This document shows, piece after piece, positions 55,205 through 64,000 of a DNA stretch of 64,000 bases; the stretch's first letter is position 1; each line of letters starts with the position of its first letter. The translations under genes were made by a program, and so were the position numbers. This DNA comes from Plectosphaerella cucumerina (lineage: Eukaryota > Ascomycota > Sordariomycetes > Glomerellales > Plectosphaerellaceae). The stretch spans positions 4,402,001-4,466,000 of the forward strand of contig JAGPXD010000001.1 of the NCBI GenBank assembly GCA_020746995.1, written 5' to 3'. The notes below the pieces were generated by a model. That model did not search any database. It saw nothing but the letters and a program-made list of their open reading frames with translations, and was not told the origin of the DNA.

Positions 55205-57817
55205 TGAAGCTAGCAGTGGGGCGCGATGATGGCTCGAGAGGGCCATGGAAAGACAAAGGCGTTTTGGTCGGGGGTTTCGTTTTCTTGTCGTTTCCCGACG
55301 GTCTCCTTTGATTCACCTTATACCCGATACTTTCGTTTGCTACGGGAGCCGGCAGATGGTTGGGCCCTCGCATGAGGACGGCCCGGCCGGCGATTTTTGA
55401 CCAGCGTTTGTGTCTTTTTTCTTTTTTCTTTGGTTTTACAACACGGCAGGACGGACGCGGCCAAGGACTGAAGAAGAACATGTGGTCACATGCGATGAGG
55501 ATACGTCCTTTGCCGATATAATAAGGGATCAGGGGTATGATCATGTATCAATACAGCACGGCGACGCCGCCCGGTGGTTACAGGAAGAATGGGGATTGAT
55601 TGAAGTGTTTGCTTGTGCGTGTCTGTAGGCAGTCGAGGACGACTCGAATGTCGTTGCCTGTGGACTATGCCACGAGTTACCGGCCAAGCCGAGTAATATA
55701 GACAGGACTTAAGGCCACGAAGCCACAGGTCACGAAGATAGAAACCTCCTCACTCTATCTGAGGAGCGGTCAAAGGGGGCCAAGCTCGTGACATCGCGGG
55801 TCCTGCCTCGGTCAGGGTCAGGGTCAGTCAGGGTCGGACGAGGATGGGCGTTGGGACGACTGTCGTCGGACGGGTCCCCAGCCGTCAATGTGGGGAGAAG
55901 TCGGGCGACATCAGAAAAGGGAAAGAGGGTAAGAGGCGGACCAATGGTGAGCCTGGCCTGGGGGCGGCACGGGCTCGCATCTAGTGGCTGGAGGCGGGTG
56001 CTGACTGCGCTGCAGTGGGCAGGACGGCCAGGACCCGACATTCTGAAACATTCCAAGAGGGGGGAAATGTAACGGTACTCGGAAGCGAGGTAGAGTCCCG
56101 CCGAAAACGTGCAGGGGGAATACCGCTGAGCAGGTTACTCGTCAACTCGGCGTGGCGCCAGTTTCGAGAAGCAAGGCCAGTCGGATATTGAGAAGCGACT
56201 CGGGCCCCCTTTGAGGCAGGCGCGACGGGCTCGTCGTCCCTTTTTGGGTGGTGGTTTATCTTTCCCTTGCTGGCCCTTGACGACGATCCGTGGAGTTGGG
56301 CTTTTTCACCCTCACTTCACTTTCCTCTTTTTTGCCCTTTGCCCACTGAATACGGGGCCAGGATTTTTGCTCCCGCCGGACGGGGGCTACTTGCAGTACA
56401 AAGGCTCCGATCTTTGCCCTACTCGGACCCAACGCGCAAAACGGCACGGCCGGCCAGCTCCAAACTCTCAACCCCCCCAGGACTCAGGACTCAGAGGCCG
56501 CGCACCCTCCTCCGTCTGATCACTCTCTTCTTCTCCTACTCTCCAGCTTTCTAGCCAGGCTGGTGATACACGGCAGCGCCGTTCTGTGTGCACCCTCGAA
56601 AAAGCGATCCGGGGCCCTCCCTGCCACCACCACCCTCCTTCTCTGTACTATCCATCGTCTGTCTGTCTCCCTCAGACAACCGAGGCGAGGTCACTGCTTC
56701 TTCGCCCGTTCGTCCCGAGCCGCCGTCTTGTTTGAAGCATAGCACCGACACCAACCGGCAAAGCTTCGAAGCTTCGCGGGCATGAACTGAGCCCTCTTCC
56801 CCCCCGCGGCGACCGTCCCTCCTTTTGGTTTCACCTTCTTGTCCATATTTGGCTGATCTTATCCCTGGCCGTCTTATACTTGCGATCCCTTCTTCGCCCC
56901 TTCTTTTCTGACCCCATCTCTTCATTCTTCCCCTCGGGAGCCCGCTGGCTGTTTGCTCCCATAAACCCCCGCCCGCTCAGGTTCATCTTTTGGACGACCA
57001 CCCGCCCGCTCGCCGACTCCACGACGCACGCACACACGGGAGACCCGAACACCTCTCTCTCTCTCTCTTCCCGCCGCCGTACGACCGCCCGTCCTCTCAC
57101 GTCTCGGCTGTCGACCGCACGACTCGCCTGTTGGCCCCAATTGCTAGGCATCCCGTTTGGACAAGACCCCGGCCACTCTATCCCCAACCGCTGCCCAGTG
57201 ACAGCGCTCTGACGACGTGATCGACGCCCGGATCTTCGCTGCCTCATTTACACCCACGGACAGATCGGCTCTCCGCCTTGCCCATCCTGCGCTACGATCC
57301 GCAAGGGAACCAAGGGAACCAACCCGGCTGCCCGGCTGAGCTGTTGCATGACACCGGCCCTTGTCTCGGTGCCGTCTGCCGCGAAGCCCTCTCGGCCTGT
57401 TGCCCGCCCTTTTTCTACCTGCCGTCCGGCCACCCCGTGGACATCTTTTTGTGTCTTGGAGTAACTCGCTTCGGTCCTTCTCCTCCAACGGCTTTTCTGT
57501 CCTTCGTCCTTCTCTTCCACAGCGCCGACCACGACAGTTGGGCTGTGCTACCACCTTGTGCCATCTCAGCGCGTGGTGACCCGTGAGAGATAGAGAGGGG
57601 AAACCCGTCCTGTCACTCCTTGCAAGGGCCACGACCCCTCCCCCTCCCATATACTTTCCTTATCAGCCATCTCTACACACTTCTCGTTACATATTTCACT
57701 TCCAGACATATCGCCAAGCACGCCTCCTCAGCGGCGTTTTCTTGGCTTCTTTTGATACCCGAGCTTCGCTCACCAGTCAGCCTTACATTGTGTCTCGGCC
57801 ACCACACCTTCGACAAG
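55205..57817. other. Intergenic region between tandem genes
   Basis: About 2.6 kb between kip2 and the FUT8-like gene, both on plus. The right half (about 56.5-57.8 kb) is strongly CT-rich on the plus strand with a (CT)8 run, resembling a long leader or promoter. No gene is recognised. Confidence 0.6.
57053..57068 (+). repeat. (CT)8 microsatellite
   Basis: Eight perfect CT dinucleotides in the pyrimidine-rich stretch upstream of the FUT8-like gene; such tracts are common in fungal promoters and leaders. Confidence 0.85.
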
Positions 57818-59638
57818 ATGTCGTGGCGGGACAAGACCCCAGCGCCTCTGAACCTGAGCCAGGCCAAGTTCCTGGTGCCCTCCCCGCGGATGAACCTGCG
57901 GCGAGCGGCTTCCTACAACAACGAAAAGTACTACAGCAAGTCGCCTTTGTCGGCGACATCATCCCGCTTCAACTTCAACCACCTCCTCTTCACATCGCCA
58001 CCGCCCTCGCCCAGCCTGCCGGCGCTGGTGCCGCGGCCTCGCAAGTCACCCACCCATCCCAGGCCAAGCCGCATTTTCCGCAGCCTGCTGTGGGTGGCCT
58101 TTTTGTTCCTGATCCTTTACGTGGCCACCATCACGACAAAGGGCAACGGGCCCGTCAGCATCCCGTACCTAGCCAAGCAACCCGAGTTCGAGATGGTCGG
58201 ACAGGACGAGCTGCCGGACTTTGCAACCCCCATCGTCGTCACCGACACCAGCGGCCAATTTCGGTGGACCGTCTCGATCCCCGTCAACGCTGACTTCCCG
58301 CTGCCGGTGGACGAGTACACCGAGATGTGCAGCAAGTGCCGTGAAGCTGCTGTTCGTGTGCGTGAGGTGCGCGGCAAGAACCCGCCGCCGCAGCAGACGT
58401 CGCTCGGCCGCGACAGCCCCTCGGACAAGTACTTTGTCGATGTGCCTGACGCCGAGACGTCCGGTCTTCTCCCCGGCATCTCAACGCCGCAGAAGCACCT
58501 GGGCAACATCATCGGTGACAACTACCAATCTTTCATGCAGAAGCCCATCTGTGACTCCAGCATGACCTTTGTGCTGGAGACGGCCGACGCCGGCATCGGT
58601 AACACGATGATGGAGCTCTGGGTGTTCTACGGGCTCGCCTTGAAGCAGGGCCGGGCCTTCTTCATCGATGACTCGCGGTGGGCTTACGGCAAGTACACCG
58701 ACATGTTCCAGCCGCCTCCTATCCCCGATTGCCGGCCGCCGCCCCGTCACCACATGGTCCCGTGTCCCGCTCAGGCCCGTCACATCATCGTCTCATCGGC
58801 CACGGCTCGCGAGCTGTGGTCCGAGTCTCTGAGCAAGCCGTATGAGCGCAGGTCCTCGTACGACAGAGCCACCAAAGACATCTTCAAGCTCGCCTCCGAG
58901 GGCTACCGGGCCCTCTTCACCCTCAGCAAGGACGACGCGGCGTATGTGGAGCGTCGCGTCAAGGATCTCCGGACAAAGGCAGCTGCCCAGAAGGAGGATG
59001 GTGCTATCATCGGCATGCACATCCGTCACGGCGACCGCCACCCGCTCGAGTACCAGTACCGCAGCTCGTACATCCCGACGGAGGTGTTCACGGAGACGGC
59101 GCAGAGCATCGCAGCAGACGTCATCGACAGCACGGACGGCAAGACGAAGCAGCGGGCGCTTATGGTGGTCGCATCAGACGACCCGTCAGTGTACGATGCC
59201 GAGGAGCTCGCGGGGGCGGAGCGGGCTCAGGAGCGCATTCGTCTGGCGGGCAAGCAGGACGTGCAGCAGGAGGACGGCAAGCGCAATGCGCGGGTGATGC
59301 ATCACTTTGTAGACGAGTCCTTCGGGTGGGAGGGCGGCTTCTTCGGGCCCATGTTCTGGAACCTGGGGCTGGAGAGCATGAGCGTCTCCAACGCGGCGAC
59401 GGTGGAGAACAAGAAGCTGCCGCCGTCGGAAGAGACGCTGCGGCTGCGCAGCTACATGGGCCGGGCGTACCTGATGGACCTGGCTGTGCTGGCTGGGGCG
59501 AGCGACAGGGTGCTCTGCACGGTGAGCGCCATGGGGTGCCGGCTGCTCGCGGTCATGATGGGATGGGAGAGGGCGATGGGCGAGGAGGCGTGGGTGAATG
59601 TTGATGGGGACTTTGGGTGGACGGCCCTGACGTGGTAG
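57818..59638 (+). CDS. FUT8/GT23-like type II membrane glycosyltransferase candidate
   Basis: Intronless, 606 aa from the ATG at 57818 (MSWRDKTPAP, after GACAAG). The open frame extends to 57620 but without an ATG. A basic Ser/Pro-rich cytosolic tail is followed by one transmembrane helix (about residues 88-106, SLLWVAFLFLILYVATITT) and a lumenal domain. The segment GIGNTMMELWVFYGLALKQG with FIDDSRWAYGKYTDMF (about 259-297) resembles the GxGC..N/W..Y region of FUT8. GAIIGMHIRHGDRHP (about 397-411) resembles the GDP-fucose-binding HVRRTDK loop, and DRVLCTVSAMGCRLLAVMMGW (about 563-583) resembles the FUT8 C-terminal TFSSQVCR block. Assignment to the alpha-1,6-fucosyltransferase fold is by motif reading; donor and acceptor are unknown, and core fucosylation is not a standard feature of ascomycete N-glycans. 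Confidence 0.7.
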   Translation: MSWRDKTPAPLNLSQAKFLVPSPRMNLRRAASYNNEKYYSKSPLSATSSRFNFNHLLFTSPPPSPSLPALVPRPRKSPTHPRPSRIFRSLLWVAFLFLILYVATITTKGNGPVSIPYLAKQPEFEMVGQDELPDFATPIVVTDTSGQFRWTVSIPVNADFPLPVDEYTEMCSKCREAAVRVREVRGKNPPPQQTSLGRDSPSDKYFVDVPDAETSGLLPGISTPQKHLGNIIGDNYQSFMQKPICDSSMTFVLETADAGIGNTMMELWVFYGLALKQGRAFFIDDSRWAYGKYTDMFQPPPIPDCRPPPRHHMVPCPAQARHIIVSSATARELWSESLSKPYERRSSYDRATKDIFKLASEGYRALFTLSKDDAAYVERRVKDLRTKAAAQKEDGAIIGMHIRHGDRHPLEYQYRSSYIPTEVFTETAQSIAADVIDSTDGKTKQRALMVVASDDPSVYDAEELAGAERAQERIRLAGKQDVQQEDGKRNARVMHHFVDESFGWEGGFFGPMFWNLGLESMSVSNAATVENKKLPPSEETLRLRSYMGRAYLMDLAVLAGASDRVLCTVSAMGCRLLAVMMGWERAMGEEAWVNVDGDFGWTALTW

Positions 59639-59757
59639 CCGCTTGGCTCTTTTTCTAGTACATAGGTAGCATTAGCAGCAACATGAAGCATATATTTCAG
59701 TAAAAGGGGCGCGGTATGTTCATGATGAGGTGTCTGGTGGTCTGCACCTGTGACGCG

Positions 59758-59953
59758 TTAGTCAAGCGGTTTTAGTCAGGCTAGGTAAGGTAGCTTTAGT
59801 CAAGCGGCATCAGTCAACCAGCATCAGCCAAGCAGTGTCGATTAAGTGGGTAAGGCAGCTTTAATCAAAGAGCGGTAGTCAAGCTGCATCAGTCAAGCAG
59901 TATTACCTGTAGTCAAGTAGGGTGTCAGTCAAGCAGCGTGAGTCAACCGCCAT
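59758..59953 (+). repeat. Degenerate AGTCAAGC tandem array with 65-bp higher-order duplication
   Basis: About twelve copies of a 13-24 bp unit with core (T/C)AGTCAAGC(A/G)GC. Clear copies start near 59759, 59798, 59811, 59876, 59891, 59910, 59926 and 59940. A larger unit is duplicated with a 65-bp offset: GGTAAGG at 59784 and 59849, CATCAG(C/T)CAAGCAG at 59822 and 59887. The reverse strand of each unit reads GCTTGACT, and the last copy contains a perfect AP-1/Gcn4-type TGAGTCA (59939-59945). Confidence 0.88.
59939..59945. promoter_or_regulatory. TGAGTCA site (Gcn4/AP-1 consensus)
   Basis: Perfect palindromic TGAGTCA inside the last unit of the tandem array, downstream of both flanking genes. 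Whether a bZIP factor binds is unknown; the site may simply be one variant of the repeat. Confidence 0.4.
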
Positions 59954-60120
59954 TAGGATTTAGATGCCTGTGTATGGAACGTGAAAGTTTCAGTCGACCA
60001 CCATGATTTCCGCCATGGCTGCCGAAACCAGACGATTTTATTTCTATATGCCAACCGATCCTGATGGACACCAGTCATAGCACGTCGGCCCACTCGTAAC
60101 TACCCTACTGCTAAAGCTAT

Positions 60121-61005
60121 TCAGCAAATCAGCCCCCCATCTACCGGGATGACGGTTCCGGTCATGTACGAAGCATCATCGCTAAGCAAGAACAGGGCCA
60201 ACTTGGCAACTTCTTGAGGCTGGCCAGGCCGGCCGAGGGCAGAAGCCTTGACAGGTCCCATGTCACCAGGACCCAGACCCATCACAATGACGGCCTTGTC
60301 AGTCATGGGTGTGATGATGTATCCACTGTCACGAGGTTAGTTCCCAGCTGATCTGCAAGTAGAAGGTGCGCTGCTACTCACGGCGCCACGGCGTTGATCC
60401 GGATGTTCTTTGAGCCGTACTCCTTGGCAGCGCTTCGAGTGAGGCCGCTGACACCGTGCTTGCTCGCAGTGTAAGCGGCACCCCCGGCGAACCCGATGAG
60501 GCCGGCAGCGCTGGACGCATTGACAATGGCACCGCCAGGCTCCATATGCTGGAGTTGAGCTCGCATGCTGTTCCAGACGCCACGGAGGTTGACGTCCATG
60601 ATGAACTCGTAGCCCTTGTCATCTTGACCGTCCAGATTGAGGGCGCCCATGTGATCATCAATGACGCCCGCGAAGTTGACGGCGCGATGAAGGCCGCCCA
60701 GTGTCGTGACGGTGTCTTGAATCCAGGCGTCCACCTGGGCACGGACTGCGACATTGACGGACCTGGTCATCACCACAGCATCGGGTCCGCCGAGCTTCCT
60801 GAGCTCCGCGGCCGCAGATTCAAGAGCGGCCTCATGGATGTCGGCCAGCGAGAGTCTCGCCCCCTGGACGATGAGAAGCTTTGCGATCTCGAAGCCCATT
60901 CCGGAAGCAGCTCCTACATCTCTGATCAGTTAACTGCGGCATCAACAGACATCATATGTGCGTACCGGTGATAGCAACAACGTCGTTCTTTGAGAAGGAT
61001 GCCAT
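60121..61005 (-). CDS. Short-chain dehydrogenase/reductase (classical SDR)
   Basis: NAD(P)-dependent oxidoreductase, substrate unknown. Three minus-strand exons, 61005-60966, 60913-60382 and 60325-60121, give 258 aa. Classical SDR motifs: cofactor loop TGAASGMG (13-20), NFAGV (NNAG variant), catalytic Ser in IVNASSAAG (about 145), YTASK (about 158-162), then IRINAVAPGYIITPM and the C-terminal GRPGQPQEVAKLALFLLSDDASYMTGTVIPVDGG. The Rossmann loop is split by the first 52-nt intron, which confirms the spliced model. A TATA box lies about 130 bp upstream. It is divergent from the EthD gene and likely part of a small redox module with the flavoprotein downstream. Confidence 0.93.
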
Positions 61006-61495
61006 GACGATGGGTGGGAGTTAAGACAGATAGGTGTAAGTGCAAGGGACAGGTGTTGGTTCTTTGTGGATGGGTATGAGGAGCTGATGAAGAGCGGCTT
61101 TCTGGAATAGATGCTGCTTGTATTTGATGTGGTTTATATAGGATGAGGTGCCCAAAACTGACTGCCCGGTCTAGGTACGGAAAGAGTGTCCCCTTCAAGC
61201 CAGGGTCCGCGAACAACCCGCCTTTTCAACTTGTCATGCGAGATATCACTAGGCATGGTGAACCCAGCGGTGAGGAGCAGAAGCCGGGCCGGACTCGGCT
61301 TCTTCGAAAAACACGGCGCCGGACTTAACGGAAGACCTCTTCTGTGATACCGCCGAGGTAATGAAGCACCTGCGCATCCCAGCTACGTCGTCTTCACCTT
61401 AAAACCCCCCTGCCTACCTCATCGACGGGGACAGTATAGAATACCGTAGGCACCGTCTAGAGACATATCCATCGGCAATACAGCAAAAAGTTACA
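61006..61495. promoter_or_regulatory. Shared upstream region of the SDR and EthD genes
   Basis: 490 bp between divergent starts, short enough for a bidirectional promoter. It contains the TATA box of the SDR gene. No specific factor site can be named from reading. Confidence 0.5.
61133..61140 (-). promoter_or_regulatory. TATA box of the SDR gene
   Basis: TATATAAA on the minus strand, about 128 bp upstream of the SDR start codon; the clearest canonical TATA element in this window apart from the one at 24913-24921. Confidence 0.6.
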
Positions 61496-61859
61496 ATGAC
61501 GCTCACGTACACGGTTGGTCACTTGCTTGCCCTACTCCCAACTCCATTCCCTAACATGATAGGTTCTCTATTCCCGCGAAGCCAACTTCGACTTCGACTA
61601 CTACACAAAGAAACACATGGCTCTGGCCGAGAAGGTTTTCGGACACGTTCTCGTTGATTGGAAAGTCGTACGATATGTGGACGATGAGCAAACTCCATTC
61701 AGAGTAATGGCAACACTGGTCTTCACGTCGAGGGAAGAACATGAGGCCGTGATGGCAAGCAAGATCGGGGCTACGCTTCTGGATGACATCAAGAACTACT
61801 CGAATATGGCGCCAGTAATGATGCAGCAGACTGATTCTGCTTGCAAAACGGAGATGTAG
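61496..61859 (+). CDS. EthD-domain (dimeric alpha-beta barrel) small protein
   Basis: Two exons, 61496-61513 and 61563-61859, give 104 aa (MTLTYTV then LYSREANFDFDYYTKKHMALAEKVFG). The pattern V-L-Y-x-R..F-D-x-D-Y-Y..H-M..L-A-E is the EthD/ferredoxin-like dimeric barrel signature; proteins of this type are found in bacterial ether degradation and in fungal secondary-metabolite pathways, where some act as cyclases, decarboxylases or accessory factors. The donor is the weak GTTGGT, but the short first exon restores the first beta strand and an ATG; without it the frame would lack a good start. Catalytic role cannot be assigned. Neighbours are the SDR and a KstD-like flavoprotein. Confidence 0.8.
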
Positions 61860-62479
61860 GACGCTGAAACGGGCCGGACGAATAATATAGCCGGGAAAAG
61901 GGGAGGCGTGATAATGCCCTGCACAGACTCGTCAGCTTAGCCAGGTGGCATCGATGACCCCGAGACTAGGTACATGACAAACGCAAAGCCCATGTATTGA
62001 ATACACAGCCACGAGTTAGGCAAGGTCGCCTCCTGGTACGGCGTCCGTATTGGAGCCACATGATCCGTCAAGGGCCAAGGGGCAAGTAGCTTCAGTCGAC
62101 TAGCCTGCTGGCTTTCTCAGGGGCTACCTAGGCTCGTCAGGTCACGGGGAGTTGTCGAGTTCCGAAGCCCGAGGTGTCTCATGCAAGTTTTGCATAAGTA
62201 TGTGAATCTGATTTCTCGTAGAGCTTACCTAGCAACCTGCCATCCTTTCCGTCCGCAGACACTGCTTATGCCACTTCTACAGCGGCCTCCACAACCATCA
62301 CTTGCAACCCAGACAGCGACGTCATGCTCACGGCCGCCTATTCCCCTTATTTGAACCTGCGGACACTGATGTTCACTCATCATGTTCGTATAGGAGCCCG
62401 TCAGATCCAAAACACTCCCCAGCATGTCAAGCTCAGCAGAAGCCGACGAATCCATTCTCATCGAGTCAATGACACGAAC
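61860..62479. other. Intergenic region between tandem genes
   Basis: 620 bp between the EthD gene and the flavoprotein gene, both on plus. Promoter of the latter is expected. The reverse-strand ORF at 62225-62851 is a shadow. Confidence 0.6.
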
Positions 62480-64000
62480 ATGGAGTCTTTCGACCACACA
62501 ACCGACGTGTTGGTCATTGGATCTGGAGCCGGAGCCCTCACCGCAGCCGCCAGGAGCCGCTCCCTCGGTATGGATACCATATTGGCAGAGAAAACGGACA
62601 AGATTGGGGGCACCTCTGCGTACTCTGGCGGGGCCATCTGGGTTCCGCAGAATCACATCCAGCCCCAATACGGCATACACGACCTTCGCGAGGACGCGGC
62701 AAGATACGTCGACGCCATCGTCAAGGAAGACTGCCCGGCGACGAGCCCTGCACGCAGGGCTGTCTACCTCGCCCAGTCCCCCATCATGGCCAAGTTCCTT
62801 GAAGATGAAGGGTTCCAATGGAACTTGGATCATCCATACCCAGACTATCACGCCTTGGAGCCCGGCGCGTCTACCAGCAGCAGATCTCTTTCACCTGTCC
62901 CGTTCGATCTTAGGCGCCTCAGTCCTGAATGGCGACGGCGGCTACGAACGCCCACAGCCTGGCAACCTGTAATGGACTCTGTTGAGTCGCGTTCTCTGTT
63001 CAGGATGGGGGCATCCGTCCGGGACTTCTGGACCAGCGTGAACATTGCTGTGTTCAGAACGTTGTGGAATTTGGTGCGAGGCGCCAAACCTGTCGTCATG
63101 GGGCTTGGTCTGGTTGCCCGGCTTCTCGACATCAACTTGCGGCTGGGCACCAATGTCTGGATCAATTCAGGCCTCGCCGGACTGATCCAAAATACTGCCG
63201 GCGATGTCGTCGGCGCCGTCGTCCAGCGCGGAGCGGAAACAATCAGGGTTCGGGCAAAACGTGGCGTCATCCTTGTCGCGGGAGGATTCGCCAGAAACGG
63301 TGAGATGAGGACGCAGTTTCTGCAGCAGCCGACAGATCCCATGTTCAGTTCCACCGCTCCCGGGGACAAGGGTGACGCCATTGTGGCTGCCATGGATATT
63401 GGCGCCGACGTCGCCCTCATGAAGCACGCATGGTGGATGCCTTCCCTCATGGACAATGGCAAGCCCATCATGGACGTCTACGCACGCTCTTTACCCCATT
63501 CAATTATCGTGGATCAGTCCGGGAAGAGGTTCTTCAACGAGTCCGAGTGCTATTGCGATGCTGGAGCGAACATCCTCGCCAGGAACGACAAGGTGGCGTC
63601 CGTCCACTCCTGGCTGATCATCGACCGACAACATCGCAACAAATACATGCTCGGCCGACTGCTTCCTCGTCTGACGCCTAAATCAGCGATCACTTCAGGG
63701 TTTGTATTCAGGAGCAAGACGCTGGGTGGCCTGGCAAGACAAATTGGGGTGGACGAGGGCCAGCTGGCCAAGACTGTCGCACGCTTCAACGAATTCGCCG
63801 AGACGGGCATCGACGAGGACTTTCACCGCGGTGACAACCCCTACAACGGCGTCTTCAGCGATCCAAGCCACAAACCCAACGCGAACCTTGGTTCCATCGC
63901 CAAAGCACCCTTCTACGCTGTCAAGGTGTTTCCTGGAGACATAGGCACCAAAGGTGGTCTCGTCACCGACGAGAACGCAAGGGTCATGACAAAGGAAGGC
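62480..64000 (+). CDS. FAD-dependent 3-ketosteroid dehydrogenase/fumarate reductase-like flavoprotein, 3'-truncated
   Basis: A single open frame from the ATG at 62480 to the window end (507 codons, no stop reached), so the C-terminus is missing. The FAD-binding Rossmann motif VLVIGSGAGALTAA is at residues 10-23, then KIGGTSAYSGGAIWVP (42-57), the second dinucleotide segment VILVAGGF (about 262-269), and FPGDIGTKGGLVTDENARV near 483-501, which is the conserved C-terminal block of 3-ketosteroid-delta1-dehydrogenase-like enzymes. Substrate is unknown; fungal members are mostly uncharacterised. No intron is needed in the part seen. Its position beside an SDR and an EthD protein suggests a shared oxidation pathway. 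Confidence 0.92.
   Translation, partial: MESFDHTTDVLVIGSGAGALTAAARSRSLGMDTILAEKTDKIGGTSAYSGGAIWVPQNHIQPQYGIHDLREDAARYVDAIVKEDCPATSPARRAVYLAQSPIMAKFLEDEGFQWNLDHPYPDYHALEPGASTSSRSLSPVPFDLRRLSPEWRRRLRTPTAWQPVMDSVESRSLFRMGASVRDFWTSVNIAVFRTLWNLVRGAKPVVMGLGLVARLLDINLRLGTNVWINSGLAGLIQNTAGDVVGAVVQRGAETIRVRAKRGVILVAGGFARNGEMRTQFLQQPTDPMFSSTAPGDKGDAIVAAMDIGADVALMKHAWWMPSLMDNGKPIMDVYARSLPHSIIVDQSGKRFFNESECYCDAGANILARNDKVASVHSWLIIDRQHRNKYMLGRLLPRLTPKSAITSGFVFRSKTLGGLARQIGVDEGQLAKTVARFNEFAETGIDEDFHRGDNPYNGVFSDPSHKPNANLGSIAKAPFYAVKVFPGDIGTKGGLVTDENARVMTKEG

Larger units (their letters stand above)
59639..60120. other. Intergenic region carrying a tandem array
   Basis: 482 bp between the FUT8-like gene (+) and the SDR gene (-), a convergent junction. 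The AGTCAAGC array (59758-59953) fills 40% of it. No ORF of interest. Confidence 0.7.

Noticed and set aside
62424..62972. 182-codon plus-strand ORF starting MSSSAEADES
   Set aside because: Out of frame with the flavoprotein frame (62480 onward), which carries the FAD motifs.

Overview
The window is nuclear DNA of a filamentous ascomycete (Pezizomycotina), most probably a Sordariomycete. The evidence is GC-rich coding sequence, many short spliceosomal introns (about 48-90 nt with GT..AG ends and internal CTAAC/CTGAC-like branch sites), S/P-rich N-terminal extensions, CT-rich leaders, and clear fungal orthologues such as Hsp78, Kip2, Cus2 and Emp24. The assignment to class is inference. I read 23 protein genes, of which two are cut by the window edges. 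No rRNA, confident tRNA, CRISPR array, transposon or prophage is visible.

Layout, left to right. 1-1.1 kb: 3' part of the mitochondrial branched-chain ketoacid dehydrogenase E2 gene. 3.2-4.0 kb: gluconokinase (-). A 5.7 kb gene-free gap follows. 9.8-12.3 kb: dipeptidyl peptidase III. 13.2-17.1 kb: ribosomal protein L6 (-), divergent from the mitochondrial disaggregase Hsp78 (+). 18.0-20.8 kb: ARF1 (-), divergent from the p24 cargo receptor Emp24 (+), both early-secretory-pathway genes. 21.3-23.9 kb: a DUF3405 type II membrane protein. 25.5-27.0 kb: a BAHD-type acyltransferase. 28.6-31.2 kb: a luciferase-domain (PF17648-like) membrane protein and a Cus2/Tat-SF1 splicing factor. 31.6-36.3 kb: Rpn13, eEF1B-beta and Psf1. 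38.4-43.4 kb: a SulP-STAS-cNMP transporter of Vsb1 type and an STK19-family winged-helix protein. 44.9-46.7 kb: an MFS transporter. A second 5.6 kb gene-free gap follows. 52.3-55.2 kb: kinesin-7 (Kip2). 57.8-59.6 kb: a FUT8/GT23-like type II glycosyltransferase candidate. 59.75-59.95 kb: a degenerate AGTCAAGC tandem array. 60.1-64.0 kb: an SDR, an EthD-domain protein and a KstD-like flavoprotein, which may be one catabolic or secondary-metabolic module running off the right edge.

Most genes are housekeeping: protein synthesis (L6, eEF1B), proteostasis (Hsp78, Rpn13, DPP III), trafficking (Arf1, Emp24), replication (Psf1), splicing (Cus2) and microtubule transport (Kip2). Accessory character is confined to the BAHD enzyme and the redox module at the right end. 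Gene models were spliced by hand from reading frame and splice sites and need RNA-seq confirmation. The least expected non-coding signals are a Pol III-like structured unit near 25.0 kb, the 59.8 kb repeat array, a G-quadruplex tract at 1.8 kb, and two very large gaps, each between divergent genes.
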